Origin: Persebacter sp965221835
Lineage (GTDB): Bacteria > Pseudomonadota > Gammaproteobacteria > Tethybacterales > Persebacteraceae
DNA length: 64,000 nt
NCBI GenBank assembly: GCA_965221835.1
Contig: OZ244916.1
Span: 1,612,001-1,676,000, forward strand
Reading direction: 5' to 3'
In this document: positions 49,854 to 58,596 of the stretch, piece after piece
Layout of the letters: every line of letters starts with the position of its first letter
How positions within the stretch are numbered: position 1 is the first letter of the stretch
Made by a program: the position numbers and the translations under genes
The notes under the pieces: generated by a model
What the model was told of the DNA's origin: nothing
The model's database searches: none
What the model saw: the letters and a program-made list of their open reading frames with translations, nothing else

Positions 49854-51013
49854 CCCGCGCGGACGGGTGGGCGATTGCCGTTGCAATTATATGCACGATG
49901 ATTTTTGCGAGTGTCGGTTCGCTGATTTTGCCGACTCTCACATTAAATTTGGAAGCGCGCGGCGAATCGTCGCTGATTATCGGCGCATTCGGCGCGTTGC
50001 TGGGACTCGCCGCGATTGTCGGTACGCCGTTTGCGCCGTTTATCGTCCGCCGTTTGGGGGCGGGCGCGGCGTTGTCGGGGGCGCTGGCGATTACCGCCGC
50101 CGCCGATTTGTCCTATCCGCTGTTTGCCGATTCGTTGGCGGCGTGGTTTGCGATTTATTTTATTTCCGCGCTGGCGGTGGGGCTGGTGTTTGTCATCGCG
50201 GAAACGATTATTACAACTCTCGCGCCGCCTTCTCGCCGCAGTTTAATTCTCGGTTTGTATGCGACCGGTTTTTCGTTGGGATTTGCGTTGGGACCGGTGA
50301 TTTTGCAATTTACCGGCATTCGCGGCTGGACGCCGTTTGTCGTTGCCGCGTCGCTGGCATTGACGGGCGCGGTGTTGGCGGCGGCGGCGCGAATCCCGAA
50401 ATCCGCGACTCCGGTGGCAATTACCGCCGGTTTTTGGAAACCGCTGGCGGCGGCACCGCTGCCGTTTGTGTGCGCGTTTTCATTGGGTGCGGCGGAAATG
50501 TCGGTGTATGATTTGCTGCCGATTTACGCGCGAAAACTGGAATTTGGAATCGCGGAAGCGGTATTTTTGCTGACCGTATTCAGTGTCGGTACTTTGCTTT
50601 TGCAGCCGCTGGTGGGCGTTGCGGCGGACAAATTTAATTCGCGCAAAATGCTGGCGTTTGCGGCTTTCGGTGCGGTTTCGGGGGCGGCGGCGTTGCCGTT
50701 TTTGTTGCCCGGTGCGGCGGCGGCGGAAGATCCGGCGCAATGGGCGAAACTTTTGTATCTGGGCGTTTGGGGCGGATTGTTGATGGCGGTGTATCCGCTT
50801 GGTTTGGCGCAGGCGGCGCGCATTTTTCCGCGCGCGAAACTTACGGCGGCGAATGCGCTTTTCGGATTTTGCTACGGCGGCGGCGCGCTTTTCGGGCCGG
50901 CGTTGACCGGTGCGGCGATGGATATTTCGCCGCACGGAATTGCGGTAACGCTGGCGTTATTTGCCGCCCTGCCCCTTTTCGCGTTTCGTCTTCGCGGGCA
51001 ACCGCCGCATTGA
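49850..51013 (+). CDS. MFS transporter (YcaD-like)
   Basis: A 387-residue major facilitator superfamily permease with about twelve hydrophobic segments, from AIAVAIICTMIFASVGSLIL to the last helix ALFAALPLFAFRLRG. Features of the MFS fold include the loop FIVRRLGAGAA after helix 2, ETIITTLAPPSRRSLILGLY, and VGVAADKFNSRKMLAFAAFG after helix 8. The sequence resembles the sugar-phosphate/unknown-substrate permeases of the YcaD/YfkF kind. It starts on an ATG overlapping the tyrS stop and so depends on the tyrS transcript. Substrate unknown. Confidence 0.88.
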   Translation: MTRADGWAIAVAIICTMIFASVGSLILPTLTLNLEARGESSLIIGAFGALLGLAAIVGTPFAPFIVRRLGAGAALSGALAITAAADLSYPLFADSLAAWFAIYFISALAVGLVFVIAETIITTLAPPSRRSLILGLYATGFSLGFALGPVILQFTGIRGWTPFVVAASLALTGAVLAAAARIPKSATPVAITAGFWKPLAAAPLPFVCAFSLGAAEMSVYDLLPIYARKLEFGIAEAVFLLTVFSVGTLLLQPLVGVAADKFNSRKMLAFAAFGAVSGAAALPFLLPGAAAAEDPAQWAKLLYLGVWGGLLMAVYPLGLAQAARIFPRAKLTAANALFGFCYGGGALFGPALTGAAMDISPHGIAVTLALFAALPLFAFRLRGQPPH

Positions 51014-51170
51014 AAACGCCCGCCCCGCTTTGATGGTTTTGCGATAAAAAACGGCGAATCATCGGCGCATAAATCGCCCGCCGCCGGGTGCTATTTTTTT
51101 TCGGAGATTTTTGTGGTATAATCCCAAAGCAACGCCGCGGGGTGCGGCGGGAAAGCCGAAAGGACGAAAA

Positions 51171-51587
51171 ATGAAGAATACGATATTGACCGGGGGAATT
51201 TTAGCGGCGATGCTCGCCGTTTCCGGATGTTCCACCATCTTGCGCGGGACGCATGAAAAAGTGGAAATCACCAGCACGCCGCCGCAGGCGCATTGCCGCA
51301 TTTACCGCGAAAGCACGGGCTATCTCAAAGCCGTCGCTACGCCGGGGGCGGTTTATATTCCGCGCGCCGCCGAACCGATTCAAGTCGTCTGCAAAAAAGA
51401 CGGTTATAAAACGACAACCGTCACCGCCTCTCCGGCATTGACGAGCGACATTGTCGGCAATAGCGCGGGTATTGCGGCATTCGGGTCGCCCGGCATTATC
51501 GCCGGCGCGATTATAGACGGCGCAAACGGCGCAAATCGCGATTTACCGCAAACTATCGCGGTGCATTTGCAACCATCAGACAAATAA
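51171..51587 (+). CDS. Small lipoprotein with a PEGA-like domain
   Basis: A 138-residue lipoprotein. The signal KNTILTGGILAAMLAVSGCS has its lipidation Cys at about residue 20. The rest resembles small outer-membrane lipoproteins with a PEGA-like fold: STILRGTHEKVEITSTPPQA, CRIYRESTGYLKAVATPGAV, VVCKKDGYKTTTVTA, then a Gly/Ala-rich hydrophobic stretch (GIAAFGSPGIIAGAIIDGAN). Proteins of this shape are common in gammaproteobacteria; no function is established. AAAGGACG lies 7-8 bases before the ATG and a TATAAT occurs ~50 bases upstream. ubiK is convergent across a shared hairpin. Confidence 0.8.
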   Translation: MKNTILTGGILAAMLAVSGCSTILRGTHEKVEITSTPPQAHCRIYRESTGYLKAVATPGAVYIPRAAEPIQVVCKKDGYKTTTVTASPALTSDIVGNSAGIAAFGSPGIIAGAIIDGANGANRDLPQTIAVHLQPSDK

Positions 51588-51599
51588 TCTTATTTGTTT

Positions 51600-51631
51600 C
51601 GTCCGCCGCATTGATTCCGATGCGGCGGACG
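51600..51631. terminator. Inverted repeat between convergent lipoprotein gene and ubiK
   Basis: A perfect 12-bp stem CGTCCGCCGCAT (51600-51611)/ATGCGGCGGACG (51620-51631) with an 8-base loop, centred between two convergent stop codons. T-tracts are weak on both sides, so termination efficiency is uncertain. Confidence 0.6.
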
Positions 51632-51638
51632 GGCGCGT

Positions 51639-51893
51639 TTATTTGCGCGGTTTCTGATGTTTTTTTGCGGAATTCGCCGCCGCTTCTTCCAAACGGGCAA
51701 TTTGCGATTCCAACGCGCGCAAACGAATAACCGCGCGAGAAAGCATTTCGCAATGGACGTCAAACTCTTCGCGCCCGACAACATTCAATCGCGATAAAAT
51801 TGCTGCGGCAACGGCGGCGCCGTTTTTTTTCATCTCTTCCGCCGGAAACTCCGCCAGCAAACGCGCAAGTCGTGCCGATATATCGTCTTTCAT
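51639..51893 (-). CDS. ubiK: Ubiquinone biosynthesis accessory factor UbiK (BMFP family)
   Basis: An 84-residue helical protein of the YqiC/BMFP family, which in gammaproteobacteria assists the ubiquinone-synthesis complex with UbiJ. The diagnostic middle LSRLNVVGREEFDVHCEML is followed by a coiled coil with leucine heptads (LRALESQIARLEEAAANSAK). The ATG at 51893 overlaps the yhhQ stop as ATGA; the longer frame to 52295 is a shadow inside yhhQ. It would be read from the yhhQ promoter. Confidence 0.88.
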   Translation of the reverse strand: MKDDISARLARLLAEFPAEEMKKNGAAVAAAILSRLNVVGREEFDVHCEMLSRAVIRLRALESQIARLEEAAANSAKKHQKPRK

Positions 51894-52435
51894 CGCGCCG
51901 CCGCCGTCCGAAAAGTCATCATCCGATAGGGCGGCAAAAGCACGAGAATCATCAAAATTTTCGCCGCCAAATCTCCCGCCGCCAATGTCGCCCACGGCAC
52001 GCCGCTGCCGGCAAAAGCGAGAAAGAAAAACAAAAAAGTATCGACAACAGACGCCGGTGCGGAAGAGGCGAGCGGCGGCAACCACCATGCGGCACGCCGC
52101 AAACGGTGAAATACGGCGACATCCAAAAGTTGTGCGGCGACAAACGCCATTCCCGATGCGGCAGCAATGCGCACCGCCAGCACCGCCGAATCGCCGCCCG
52201 CATACACGACAAAAAACGACAGCGGCAGTCCGAAAACAAATCCGAAAAACACCACTTTTCGCGCGCAAGTCGGACCGGCGATGCGATTGACGCAATCGCT
52301 AACGAGAAACGCCAGCGGATAACTGAACGCCGCCCATGTCAAAAAATCGCCGAGCGGAATCAACACCAGAAAATTGGACAACGCCAGCACCGCCGCCATC
52401 GCCGCCGCCCCGCCCCAAAATGCTTTGTTATGCAT
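51890..52435 (-). CDS. yhhQ: Queuosine-precursor/VUT family transporter (YhhQ-like)
   Basis: An inner-membrane protein of the VUT family; E. coli YhhQ imports the queuosine precursor preQ0/preQ1. The 181-residue protein has six hydrophobic segments and the family motif SYPLAFLVSDCVNRIAGP near residue 50, followed by ARKVVFFGFVFGLPLSFFVV. The ATG at 52435 follows a TACAAT box by 6 bases and has no ribosome-binding site, so it is predicted to be leaderless. It forms a two-gene unit with ubiK. Confidence 0.88.
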   Translation of the reverse strand: MHNKAFWGGAAAMAAVLALSNFLVLIPLGDFLTWAAFSYPLAFLVSDCVNRIAGPTCARKVVFFGFVFGLPLSFFVVYAGGDSAVLAVRIAAASGMAFVAAQLLDVAVFHRLRRAAWWLPPLASSAPASVVDTFLFFFLAFAGSGVPWATLAAGDLAAKILMILVLLPPYRMMTFRTAAAR

Positions 52436-52441
52436 GGCGGA

Positions 52442-52447
52442 ATTGTA
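52442..52447 (-). promoter_or_regulatory. -10 box of yhhQ, 6 bases before the start codon
   Basis: TACAAT on the minus strand, then TCCGCC and the ATG at 52435. Same arrangement as the LysE-type gene and hisG; leaderless transcript predicted. Confidence 0.55.
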
Positions 52448-52481
52448 TCCGTTTTCCGCCGTTTGCATAAAAGCGGCGAGT

Positions 52482-54179
52482 TTATCCGTCCGGCGAAAAA
52501 GTATCAATATGAATGGAAATTAATTCCACTTCGCCGGCGTTCGGTGCGGTGCGCAACACCGAATGATATTGCCCGAAAGAACTGACGCCAATTCGCCATT
52601 CGGTTTCGCCGGAAGTCGCGACGGAGGGCTGAAAAGGGCGGTCGTTTATCAGCAATTCCAACCGCTGCGGCGCGTCCGTTTTGTGAATCGCTTTGTAGGA
52701 AATGATGCCGGGGTTTGCCGAAAACCAGCGATTTGCCAAAGTAATGCCGCCGCCGGATGCAAGCAAGCGACCGTCTCTTAACGGCAGCAGTTCGGGAAAA
52801 TTCAAAGAACGCCGATGATGTGCGGGATTGACGGAGACGGGCAAAATCGCGTTTATCTGCCATCGCGTAATCGCCTCGGCGACAACCGTACCGGGCGCAT
52901 GCGCAGTCAAAAGCGCAACGCAAAAACGGGCGCATGGAAATAAAGTCGGTGTCGCCAAATGGGCGGTGATGTATGGCATTCCGGCGAACATCCAGCCGCA
53001 AAATCCGAAAACAATCGCCGCAATCCGGGCGTTTTGCCGGACGCCGCCGCCGCGTTTTTGCGCGCGCGTTTTTCGTTTTCCTTGCGGAATCGGCGACAAA
53101 AACCACGCGTAATATACAAAAATCATCGCCAGCAACATCCACATCTGATAAAAATGTCGCGCCCAATCCACCGAAACAAATTGCAGCGGCACAAGCGTTA
53201 ATATCGCGGCGGACGGCAGAAGATAGTCCGCGATTTGTCGCGTTTTTTCGTCATCGCCGGCGAATCGGAGACGCAGTTTGCGAGTCCAAATCGGCAATGT
53301 CGCCGCCGCCAAAAGCGGCGGACCGCCGAAAATGAAAACGCCGATTAACGCGTTGCGGGAATGCATGGACATTTCGGATATTCTTTCCAGCGGTTTTGCG
53401 AATCCGACCGACAAATTGCTTTCCCGCAAATGTTCCACTTGCGTCAAAATTTCCGAAAATCCGGTTGCGCGCAAAAGTTGTTCCGCAGCATCGCCGTCGT
53501 GCAGAACGGACAAAAGCAAAAACAACATCGGTTGCGCCGCCACTGCCGCCGCCCAATGCATTCGGCGGGCGCGAAATTCGGGCAACCGCCACGCCGCATG
53601 CAATGCCGCCAGACCGATTCCGGCGGCAAACAATATCGCTTGCCGATGCAACAAAACGCCGACAAACAAAAATAGCGCGAACCAAAACGGACGCCGCCCG
53701 ACCAACGCCGCCGCCGCACACAACCCGAAAAAGAAAACATAAACATCCATAAAACCGATATGCAAAGCGAATTCTTTCCACACCGGCGACAACAACAAAA
53801 GCGCGGCAAACGCCAGCATCGCAACGCGCGAAGGCGGCGGAAATTTAAGAATAATGCGCGGAAATAAAAGCGCCCACAAAAACAAAATATTAATGAATGT
53901 CATTGCAGTTTGAATTTTCGGCACGACAGATTGCACCTGTGCGGGAGAAGGAACACCGGCGAAAAGTTTGACAAGCGAGCCCGCCAATCCGCGATGAACA
54001 TACCCTTCGCCGTAATGAAAATACCAGTGATACAACTGCCACTTGTCAAACGGACCGACATTTACCGACCAGAAAGTCGCGCCCGCATATATCAAAATGA
54101 GAAGGGATGCAATCGCGGCACCATAATCGGCGTGCCCGATTTTCGGAAAAGATATGCGCGGAATTAATTTAATTCGCAA
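52482..54179 (-). CDS. Polytopic membrane protein of unknown function (GT-C/polymerase-like)
   Basis: A 565-residue protein with about ten hydrophobic helices and a ~130-residue soluble C-terminal part. Early in the sequence, FDKWQLYHWYFHYGEGYVHR followed by GLAGSLVKLF resembles the first periplasmic loop of membrane glycosyltransferases or O-antigen-polymerase-like proteins, where a conserved (V/H)RRGL is common; SVDWARHFYQMWMLL is another such stretch. The C-terminus (SLNFPELLPLRDGRLLASGG onward) looks beta-rich and periplasmic. No catalytic residues can be assigned. The TTG start at 54179 is the first possible codon; GGCGGAG lies just before it. It ends 46 bases before yhhQ. Confidence 0.65.
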   Translation of the reverse strand: MRIKLIPRISFPKIGHADYGAAIASLLILIYAGATFWSVNVGPFDKWQLYHWYFHYGEGYVHRGLAGSLVKLFAGVPSPAQVQSVVPKIQTAMTFINILFLWALLFPRIILKFPPPSRVAMLAFAALLLLSPVWKEFALHIGFMDVYVFFFGLCAAAALVGRRPFWFALFLFVGVLLHRQAILFAAGIGLAALHAAWRLPEFRARRMHWAAAVAAQPMLFLLLSVLHDGDAAEQLLRATGFSEILTQVEHLRESNLSVGFAKPLERISEMSMHSRNALIGVFIFGGPPLLAAATLPIWTRKLRLRFAGDDEKTRQIADYLLPSAAILTLVPLQFVSVDWARHFYQMWMLLAMIFVYYAWFLSPIPQGKRKTRAQKRGGGVRQNARIAAIVFGFCGWMFAGMPYITAHLATPTLFPCARFCVALLTAHAPGTVVAEAITRWQINAILPVSVNPAHHRRSLNFPELLPLRDGRLLASGGGITLANRWFSANPGIISYKAIHKTDAPQRLELLINDRPFQPSVATSGETEWRIGVSSFGQYHSVLRTAPNAGEVELISIHIDTFSPDG

Positions 54180-54222
54180 AACTCCGCCCGCCGCCGTTTT
54201 CTCCTTTTATGCAATTTGCCGC

Positions 54223-54252
54223 GTACTTAATTAAGTTAATAATTAAGTTAAG
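54223..54252. repeat. AT-rich palindromic repeats
   Basis: ACTTAATTAAGT directly followed by TAATAATTAAGTTAA: overlapping inverted and direct repeats of TTAATTAA/AATTAAGTTAA type, at the end of the small 73-residue gene. It may be a weak terminator or an AT-rich protein-binding site. Confidence 0.6.
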
Positions 54253-54469
54253 CGGCGACCGGTTTTTGCATAAATGCATTACGAATTTCGTAAATGTTCG
54301 ATTTAACTTTCGTCCACCGTTTATCAAAATCGTTAATGCGCGCGGGCAATTCTTTTTTGACGATTTTCATTTTTTGTTTCAGAAAACCGAAAAAGTTTTC
54401 CGAGAACCAATAACCGCCGACACTGCCCGCAGTTGTTAAACAAAGCGCAACGATTTTAATATTCATCAT
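54248..54469 (-). CDS. Small hypothetical protein with an N-terminal membrane or signal segment
   Basis: A 73-residue unknown protein. Residues 3-22 (NIKIVALCLTTAGSVGGYWF) are hydrophobic and could be a signal or a membrane anchor; the rest is a charged helix (FLKQKMKIVKKELPARINDF then DKRWTKVKSNIYEIRNAF). It is supported by AAAGGAAAG, 5-6 bases before two adjacent ATGs. It sits between secDF and the polytopic membrane protein with AT-rich flanks, unlike the GC-rich neighbours, so it may be an acquired gene. No homologue comes to mind. Confidence 0.55.
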   Translation of the reverse strand: MMNIKIVALCLTTAGSVGGYWFSENFFGFLKQKMKIVKKELPARINDFDKRWTKVKSNIYEIRNAFMQKPVAA

Positions 54470-54560
54470 AACTTTCCTTTTTCAGTTAAATTAATTTGCA
54501 ATGCATTATACTCGTTTTTTTTGCCGCACAGAAAGCAATTTCTCCGTTTCAGGAAAAAAA

Positions 54561-57296
54561 CTATACCACCGCGCCCGCCGGATTTTCCGTGCGCGGATCG
54601 GATTTTTCTTCAATAAAATCTTCCCGCGTCAATCCGAGATACAGCGCAATCGGACCGCTGATTAGTACCGAAGAATAGATACTGGAAAAAATGCCGATTG
54701 TCAGCGCCAGCGCGAACAAAAACAGCGCATCGCCGCCGAAAAACAACATTGCCAAAACCGCCAACTGCGTGGAACCGTGCGTGATTATCGTGCGCGCCCA
54801 TGTTTGCGTGATGGACACATCCAACATTTCCGCCGCCCCGCCCGCCGAACGCGTTGAGCGAAAGTTTTCGCGTACGCGATCAAAAATCACCACCGATTCG
54901 TTGACCGAATAACCGAGAATTGCCAAAGTCGCGGCAAGTACCGGCAGATTAAATTCCCATTGAAACAGCGAAAACAATCCCAAAATAAAAACCACATCGT
55001 GAAGATTAGCGATAATCGCGCCCGCCGCCATTCGCCACTTAAAGCGGAAAGATAAATAAATCATAATGCCCGCTACGACAAAGAGCAACGCCAACGCGCC
55101 CGCCAAAAACAATTCGTCGCCGACTTGCGGACCGACATATTCCAGCCGCCGCAACGACGCATCCGCATCCAAAGCGCGCAACGATTCCATCACGCGCGTG
55201 GAAAGTTCCGCCCCCGATTCTTCGGGCGGGGCTTTGATAATAAAAAGTCCGTCGCCGCTTTGTTGTACCGGCGAGTCGGCGAGTCCCGTTTTTGCCAATG
55301 CACCGCGCACCGCCGCGACACTCGGCGCGCGTTCAAAAGCGGTTTCAATCACCGTGCCGCCCGTAAAATCCACGCCGAAATTTAAACCGCGAAATATTAA
55401 CGACAATATGCAAACGACAAGAAATAGCGAGGATACCGCGCCGGTAATGCCGCGATATTTCATCAGCGGCAACACTTTTTTGAGATTTAATGCGCGCAAT
55501 CCGAGCGGCAAATATTTCGCCCGCCGCCGTTCAAAAGCCAAATTGACCAGCGCGCGCGACCCTTGCACCGCCGAAAACATGGAAGTCAAAATGCCGAAAC
55601 ACAAAACCACCGCAAAACCGCGCACCGGTCCGGAACCGAACAAAAACAACGCGACACCGGCGATAAGAGTCGTGAGATTGGAATCTACGATTGTCGTAAA
55701 GGCGCGTCCGTAGCCCGCATTAATCGCCACTCCCGGCGGTTTTCCCGCGTCCGTTTCTTCGCGGATTCGTTCGTTAATTAGCACATTCGCGTCTATCGCC
55801 ATGCCGAGCGTGAGGGCGAATCCCGCCAGCCCCGGCAATGTCAAAGTCGCGTCTGCAGCCGCTAACAACGCCGTCAACATCAGCATATTCGCCAGCAATG
55901 CGCCCACCGAAATGATTCCGAACGCCGCATAATACGCCGCGATAAACAGCGCAATCGCGACAAATCCGCCGATAACCGAATTGACACCGCGGCGGATATT
56001 GTCCGCCCCCAGCGACGGTCCGACCGTCCGTTCTTCCACAATTTCCAGCGGTGCGGCGAGCGAACCGGAGCGCAACAAAAGCGATAATTCGGCGGCTTCG
56101 GCGGCACTCATTTGTCCGTGAATTAAAAAATTGACATACAACTCTTCGTTAATGACCGGCGCGCTGATAATTTCGGCACTTTCTTTGTCGCGCAATAAAA
56201 TCGCCAGCCGTTGCCCGACTCGCGGGCGGGTGTGTCGTTTCATTTTTTCGCCGCCCGCCACATCCAACTCAATATGCACCGCCGGTTGATTGTTTTGGTT
56301 GTAGCCGGGGCGCGCATCGGTGATATTTTCGCCGGTAATGACCGCCTGTTTTCCTACAATCAGCGGCGCGCCGTCCCGTTCGTAAAATAACTCTCCCCGC
56401 GGCGGCAAAAGCCCTTTTTCGGCGCGGCGGATGACCGCGCGGGATGAAGATTTTTGTTCGTCCACGCCGCGCAACTCCAATGCGGCGGTGCGTCCCAGAA
56501 TTTTTTTGGCGTTTGCGGTATCTTGCACGCCGGGGAGTTGCACGGCGATTCGCGAATCGCCTTGTCGTGTGATGACCGGTTCGGCGACTCCCAACTCGTC
56601 CACGCGATTGCGCAATGTTTCCAGATTTTGTTGCATTGTCAATTCGGCGATTTCGTCCCGCGCCGAATCGGACAGCGCGAATTGCATTTTTGTCGCGGTT
56701 TCCGGCGGGGGAATTAATGCCGGAAATTGGTCGGTAATCATTTCCAGCGCGGCGGCGGCGGCGGTTAAATCGGGAAATTCGGCGACCAGCGTATTGCCTT
56801 CTGTTTCCGCGACCGCCCCGCGAAACTCCTCTTCCAGCGCGCCGCCGATTCCACTCAATCGTTTTTGTATGGCGAAATCCAAATCCACTTGCAAAAGAAA
56901 ATAAACGCCGCCGCGCAAATCCAGACCCAGCGACAGCGGTTTTGCCCCGACCGCCCGCAACCACGCCGGCGCATCTGTTTTGGTATTGTAGGCAACCACA
57001 TAACGTCCGCCCAGCGACTCGGCAATGACCGCACGGGCGGCGATTTGCGTTTCGGAATCGGCGAATGTCGCTTCTATTAAATTGTCTTGCAGCGCGACCG
57101 ATTCGGCTTGCAAATCCGCCGCCTGCAATGCGCCGCGTACGGCGTCCAAAACCGCGGCATTAAGGGGCGCGTTGACGCTGCCAGCGCGCACTTGCAAAAC
57201 CGGCGATTTGGAATAGGCGGACGGGATGGCGTAAATCGCTGCGACCGACAACAACGCGGCAATCAGCGCAAATTTCCAAAGCGGGAAACGCGACAT
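54561..57296 (-). CDS. secDF: Protein translocase SecD-SecF fusion
   Basis: A 911-residue fusion of SecD and SecF, the membrane proteins that pull exported chains across using the proton gradient. The SecD half starts SRFPLWKFALIAALLSVAAI (first helix), has KPLSLGLDLRGGVYFLLQVD, the periplasmic P1 domain and LGVAEPVITRQGDSRIAVQL, then helices with LGMAIDANVLINERIREE. The SecF half begins near residue 640 with LKKVLPLMKYRGITG and has GLNFGVDFTGGTVIE and GYSVNESVVIFDRVRENFRS. In most gammaproteobacteria the two are separate genes; fusions are usual in Bacillus and some others. yajC is 7 bases upstream, the normal partner. Confidence 0.95.
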   Translation of the reverse strand: MSRFPLWKFALIAALLSVAAIYAIPSAYSKSPVLQVRAGSVNAPLNAAVLDAVRGALQAADLQAESVALQDNLIEATFADSETQIAARAVIAESLGGRYVVAYNTKTDAPAWLRAVGAKPLSLGLDLRGGVYFLLQVDLDFAIQKRLSGIGGALEEEFRGAVAETEGNTLVAEFPDLTAAAAALEMITDQFPALIPPPETATKMQFALSDSARDEIAELTMQQNLETLRNRVDELGVAEPVITRQGDSRIAVQLPGVQDTANAKKILGRTAALELRGVDEQKSSSRAVIRRAEKGLLPPRGELFYERDGAPLIVGKQAVITGENITDARPGYNQNNQPAVHIELDVAGGEKMKRHTRPRVGQRLAILLRDKESAEIISAPVINEELYVNFLIHGQMSAAEAAELSLLLRSGSLAAPLEIVEERTVGPSLGADNIRRGVNSVIGGFVAIALFIAAYYAAFGIISVGALLANMLMLTALLAAADATLTLPGLAGFALTLGMAIDANVLINERIREETDAGKPPGVAINAGYGRAFTTIVDSNLTTLIAGVALFLFGSGPVRGFAVVLCFGILTSMFSAVQGSRALVNLAFERRRAKYLPLGLRALNLKKVLPLMKYRGITGAVSSLFLVVCILSLIFRGLNFGVDFTGGTVIETAFERAPSVAAVRGALAKTGLADSPVQQSGDGLFIIKAPPEESGAELSTRVMESLRALDADASLRRLEYVGPQVGDELFLAGALALLFVVAGIMIYLSFRFKWRMAAGAIIANLHDVVFILGLFSLFQWEFNLPVLAATLAILGYSVNESVVIFDRVRENFRSTRSAGGAAEMLDVSITQTWARTIITHGSTQLAVLAMLFFGGDALFLFALALTIGIFSSIYSSVLISGPIALYLGLTREDFIEEKSDPRTENPAGAVV

Positions 57297-57303
57297 CGGG
57301 GGA

Positions 57304-57687
57304 TTAAAGTTTTTCCAAAGAACCGGCGGGCAGAAGCGATTGGATGGATTGTTTTTGGAATGCAATATTGACGCCGCCGGTTTCCAGCACAATCGCGTTG
57401 TCGGTGATTTTAATCACCTTGCCGAAAATCCCGCCCGAAGTCATCACTTCATCGCCGACCGACAGGGCTTCCAGCATCGCTTTGTGGGCTTTGGCGCGTT
57501 TTTGTTGGGGGCGAATCAGCAACCAATAAAAAACCGCCATAATTAAAATAAGCGGCACAAAACTCGCCAGCGCACTGCCTTCGCCGCCTGCGGCTTGCGC
57601 AAATGCGGCATCCGTGCAAATCAACGCAACGGCGGCGGCAAACCATCCTGCACGCAAACGCCCGACAAACAAACGCGATATTTTCAT
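57304..57687 (-). CDS. yajC: Preprotein translocase subunit YajC
   Basis: A single-span membrane protein that associates with SecDF. The central helix with a short basic C-terminal side, FVPLILIMAVFYWLLIRPQQ then KRAKAHKAM, is the family signature, followed by SVGDEVMTSGGIFGKVIKI. It has an unusual N-terminal signal-like extension (GWFAAAVALICTDAAFAQ). The ATG at 57687 is 7 bases after a TATAAT box; a second ATG three codons earlier overlaps that box, so I prefer 57687 and a leaderless transcript. It is co-transcribed with secDF. Confidence 0.93.
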   Translation of the reverse strand: MKISRLFVGRLRAGWFAAAVALICTDAAFAQAAGGEGSALASFVPLILIMAVFYWLLIRPQQKRAKAHKAMLEALSVGDEVMTSGGIFGKVIKITDNAIVLETGGVNIAFQKQSIQSLLPAGSLEKL

Positions 57688-57694
57688 CGCCGCC

Positions 57695-57700
57695 ATTATA
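57695..57700 (-). promoter_or_regulatory. -10 box of yajC-secDF, 7 bases before the start codon
   Basis: TATAAT on the minus strand, then GGCGGCG and the ATG at 57687. The upstream in-frame ATG at 57696 overlaps the box itself and so cannot be in the mRNA if this promoter is used. Confidence 0.6.
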
Positions 57701-57800
57701 GCACATTCGCGCCCATTTCATCCCCCGCCCGCTGCCATTTTTTTGCGGAAAACGGGATGCGCTTTTTTCGCCTTTCCCGCCGGAAAATATCAGGAAAATA

Positions 57801-58397
57801 TCAATTTCCGCCCGCAAGTTTATGCAGATGTCGCGCCAGCAAATCGGTTTCCATATTGACTTTGTCGCCGGGGGCGAGATTTCCCAAAGTCGTTTGCGAA
57901 AGGGTGTGCGGGACAATTTGCACAGAAAAATCGCGGGCGTTCGTGTCGTTGACCGTCAGCGATACGCCGGACAAGGCGATTGAGCCTTTGCGGACGATGA
58001 ATCGCATCAGCGGCGGCGGCGGCGTAAAAACCATTCGCCGTCCGCCGTCCGCGGTTTTTTCGGCGGATTTTACTCGCGCGATTCCGTCTATATGACCGGA
58101 AACGAAATGCCCGCCGAGTTTGTCGCCGACGGCGAGAGGATATTCCAAATTGACGGCGGCGTTTTGTCGCCACGGTGCGCAACAAATGATGGTTTCAGAC
58201 GACAATGTCGCAAAAAAACAATCGGCGGCGATGGTTTCGGCGGTAAGACATGCGCCGTCTGCGGCGATACTGTCGCCGGGCTTTGCGCCTCGCAACCATT
58301 CGCCGGGCGCACCGATGACAATTTTTGCGCCCGCCTCCGCCTCGGCGGCGGTGATTTTTTTGACGATGCCCCGCGCGGTGATGAGTCCGGTAAACAT
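57801..58397 (-). CDS. ribE: Riboflavin synthase alpha chain
   Basis: Makes riboflavin from two molecules of 6,7-dimethyl-8-ribityllumazine. The 198-residue protein starts MFTGLITARGIVKK, the classic N-terminus, and shows the internal duplication of two lumazine-binding barrels: GDSIAADGACLTAETI and GSIALSGVSLTVND, with GGHFVSGHIDGIARV and HTLSQTTLGNLAPGDKVNME. I chose the ATG at 58397; the extension to 58412 runs toward the tRNA gene. It is transcribed in the same direction as tRNA-Ile, 21 bases downstream of it, an unusual neighbour with little room for a separate promoter. Confidence 0.95.
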   Translation of the reverse strand: MFTGLITARGIVKKITAAEAEAGAKIVIGAPGEWLRGAKPGDSIAADGACLTAETIAADCFFATLSSETIICCAPWRQNAAVNLEYPLAVGDKLGGHFVSGHIDGIARVKSAEKTADGGRRMVFTPPPPLMRFIVRKGSIALSGVSLTVNDTNARDFSVQIVPHTLSQTTLGNLAPGDKVNMETDLLARHLHKLAGGN

Positions 58398-58417
58398 TGA
58401 ATTTGTGCGCATAACGG

Positions 58418-58491
58418 TGGGTCTGGTTGGATTTGAACCAACGACCCCACGCTTATCAAGCGTGTGCTCTGACCAACTGAGCTACAGACCC
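58418..58491 (-). tRNA. tRNA-Ile(GAT)
   Basis: Acceptor GGGTCTG pairs with CAGACCC, D-arm AGCTCAGTTGGTCAGAGCA, anticodon arm CACGC-TTGATAA-GCGTG with anticodon GAT, T-arm CGTTGGTTCAAATCCAACC-type, discriminator A. CCA is not encoded. A TATAAT lies upstream on the same strand (58511-58506). It is not inside an rRNA operon, where tRNA-Ile(GAT) is usually found. Confidence 0.95.
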
Positions 58492-58590
58492 GTATCGCGT
58501 GCGGCATTATACCGCATTGCGGTTTTTTACGATAATGCGTTGCAAATCGCCGCATTTTATCTGTTGCGGACGCACCGCCGCATTCTGATT

Positions 58591-58596
58591 TATAAT
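58591..58596 (+). promoter_or_regulatory. -10 box of dnaE, 8 bases before the start codon
   Basis: TATAAT, then CTTGCAAA and the ATG at 58605. No Shine-Dalgarno sequence lies between; a leaderless or near-leaderless mRNA is predicted. Confidence 0.6.
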
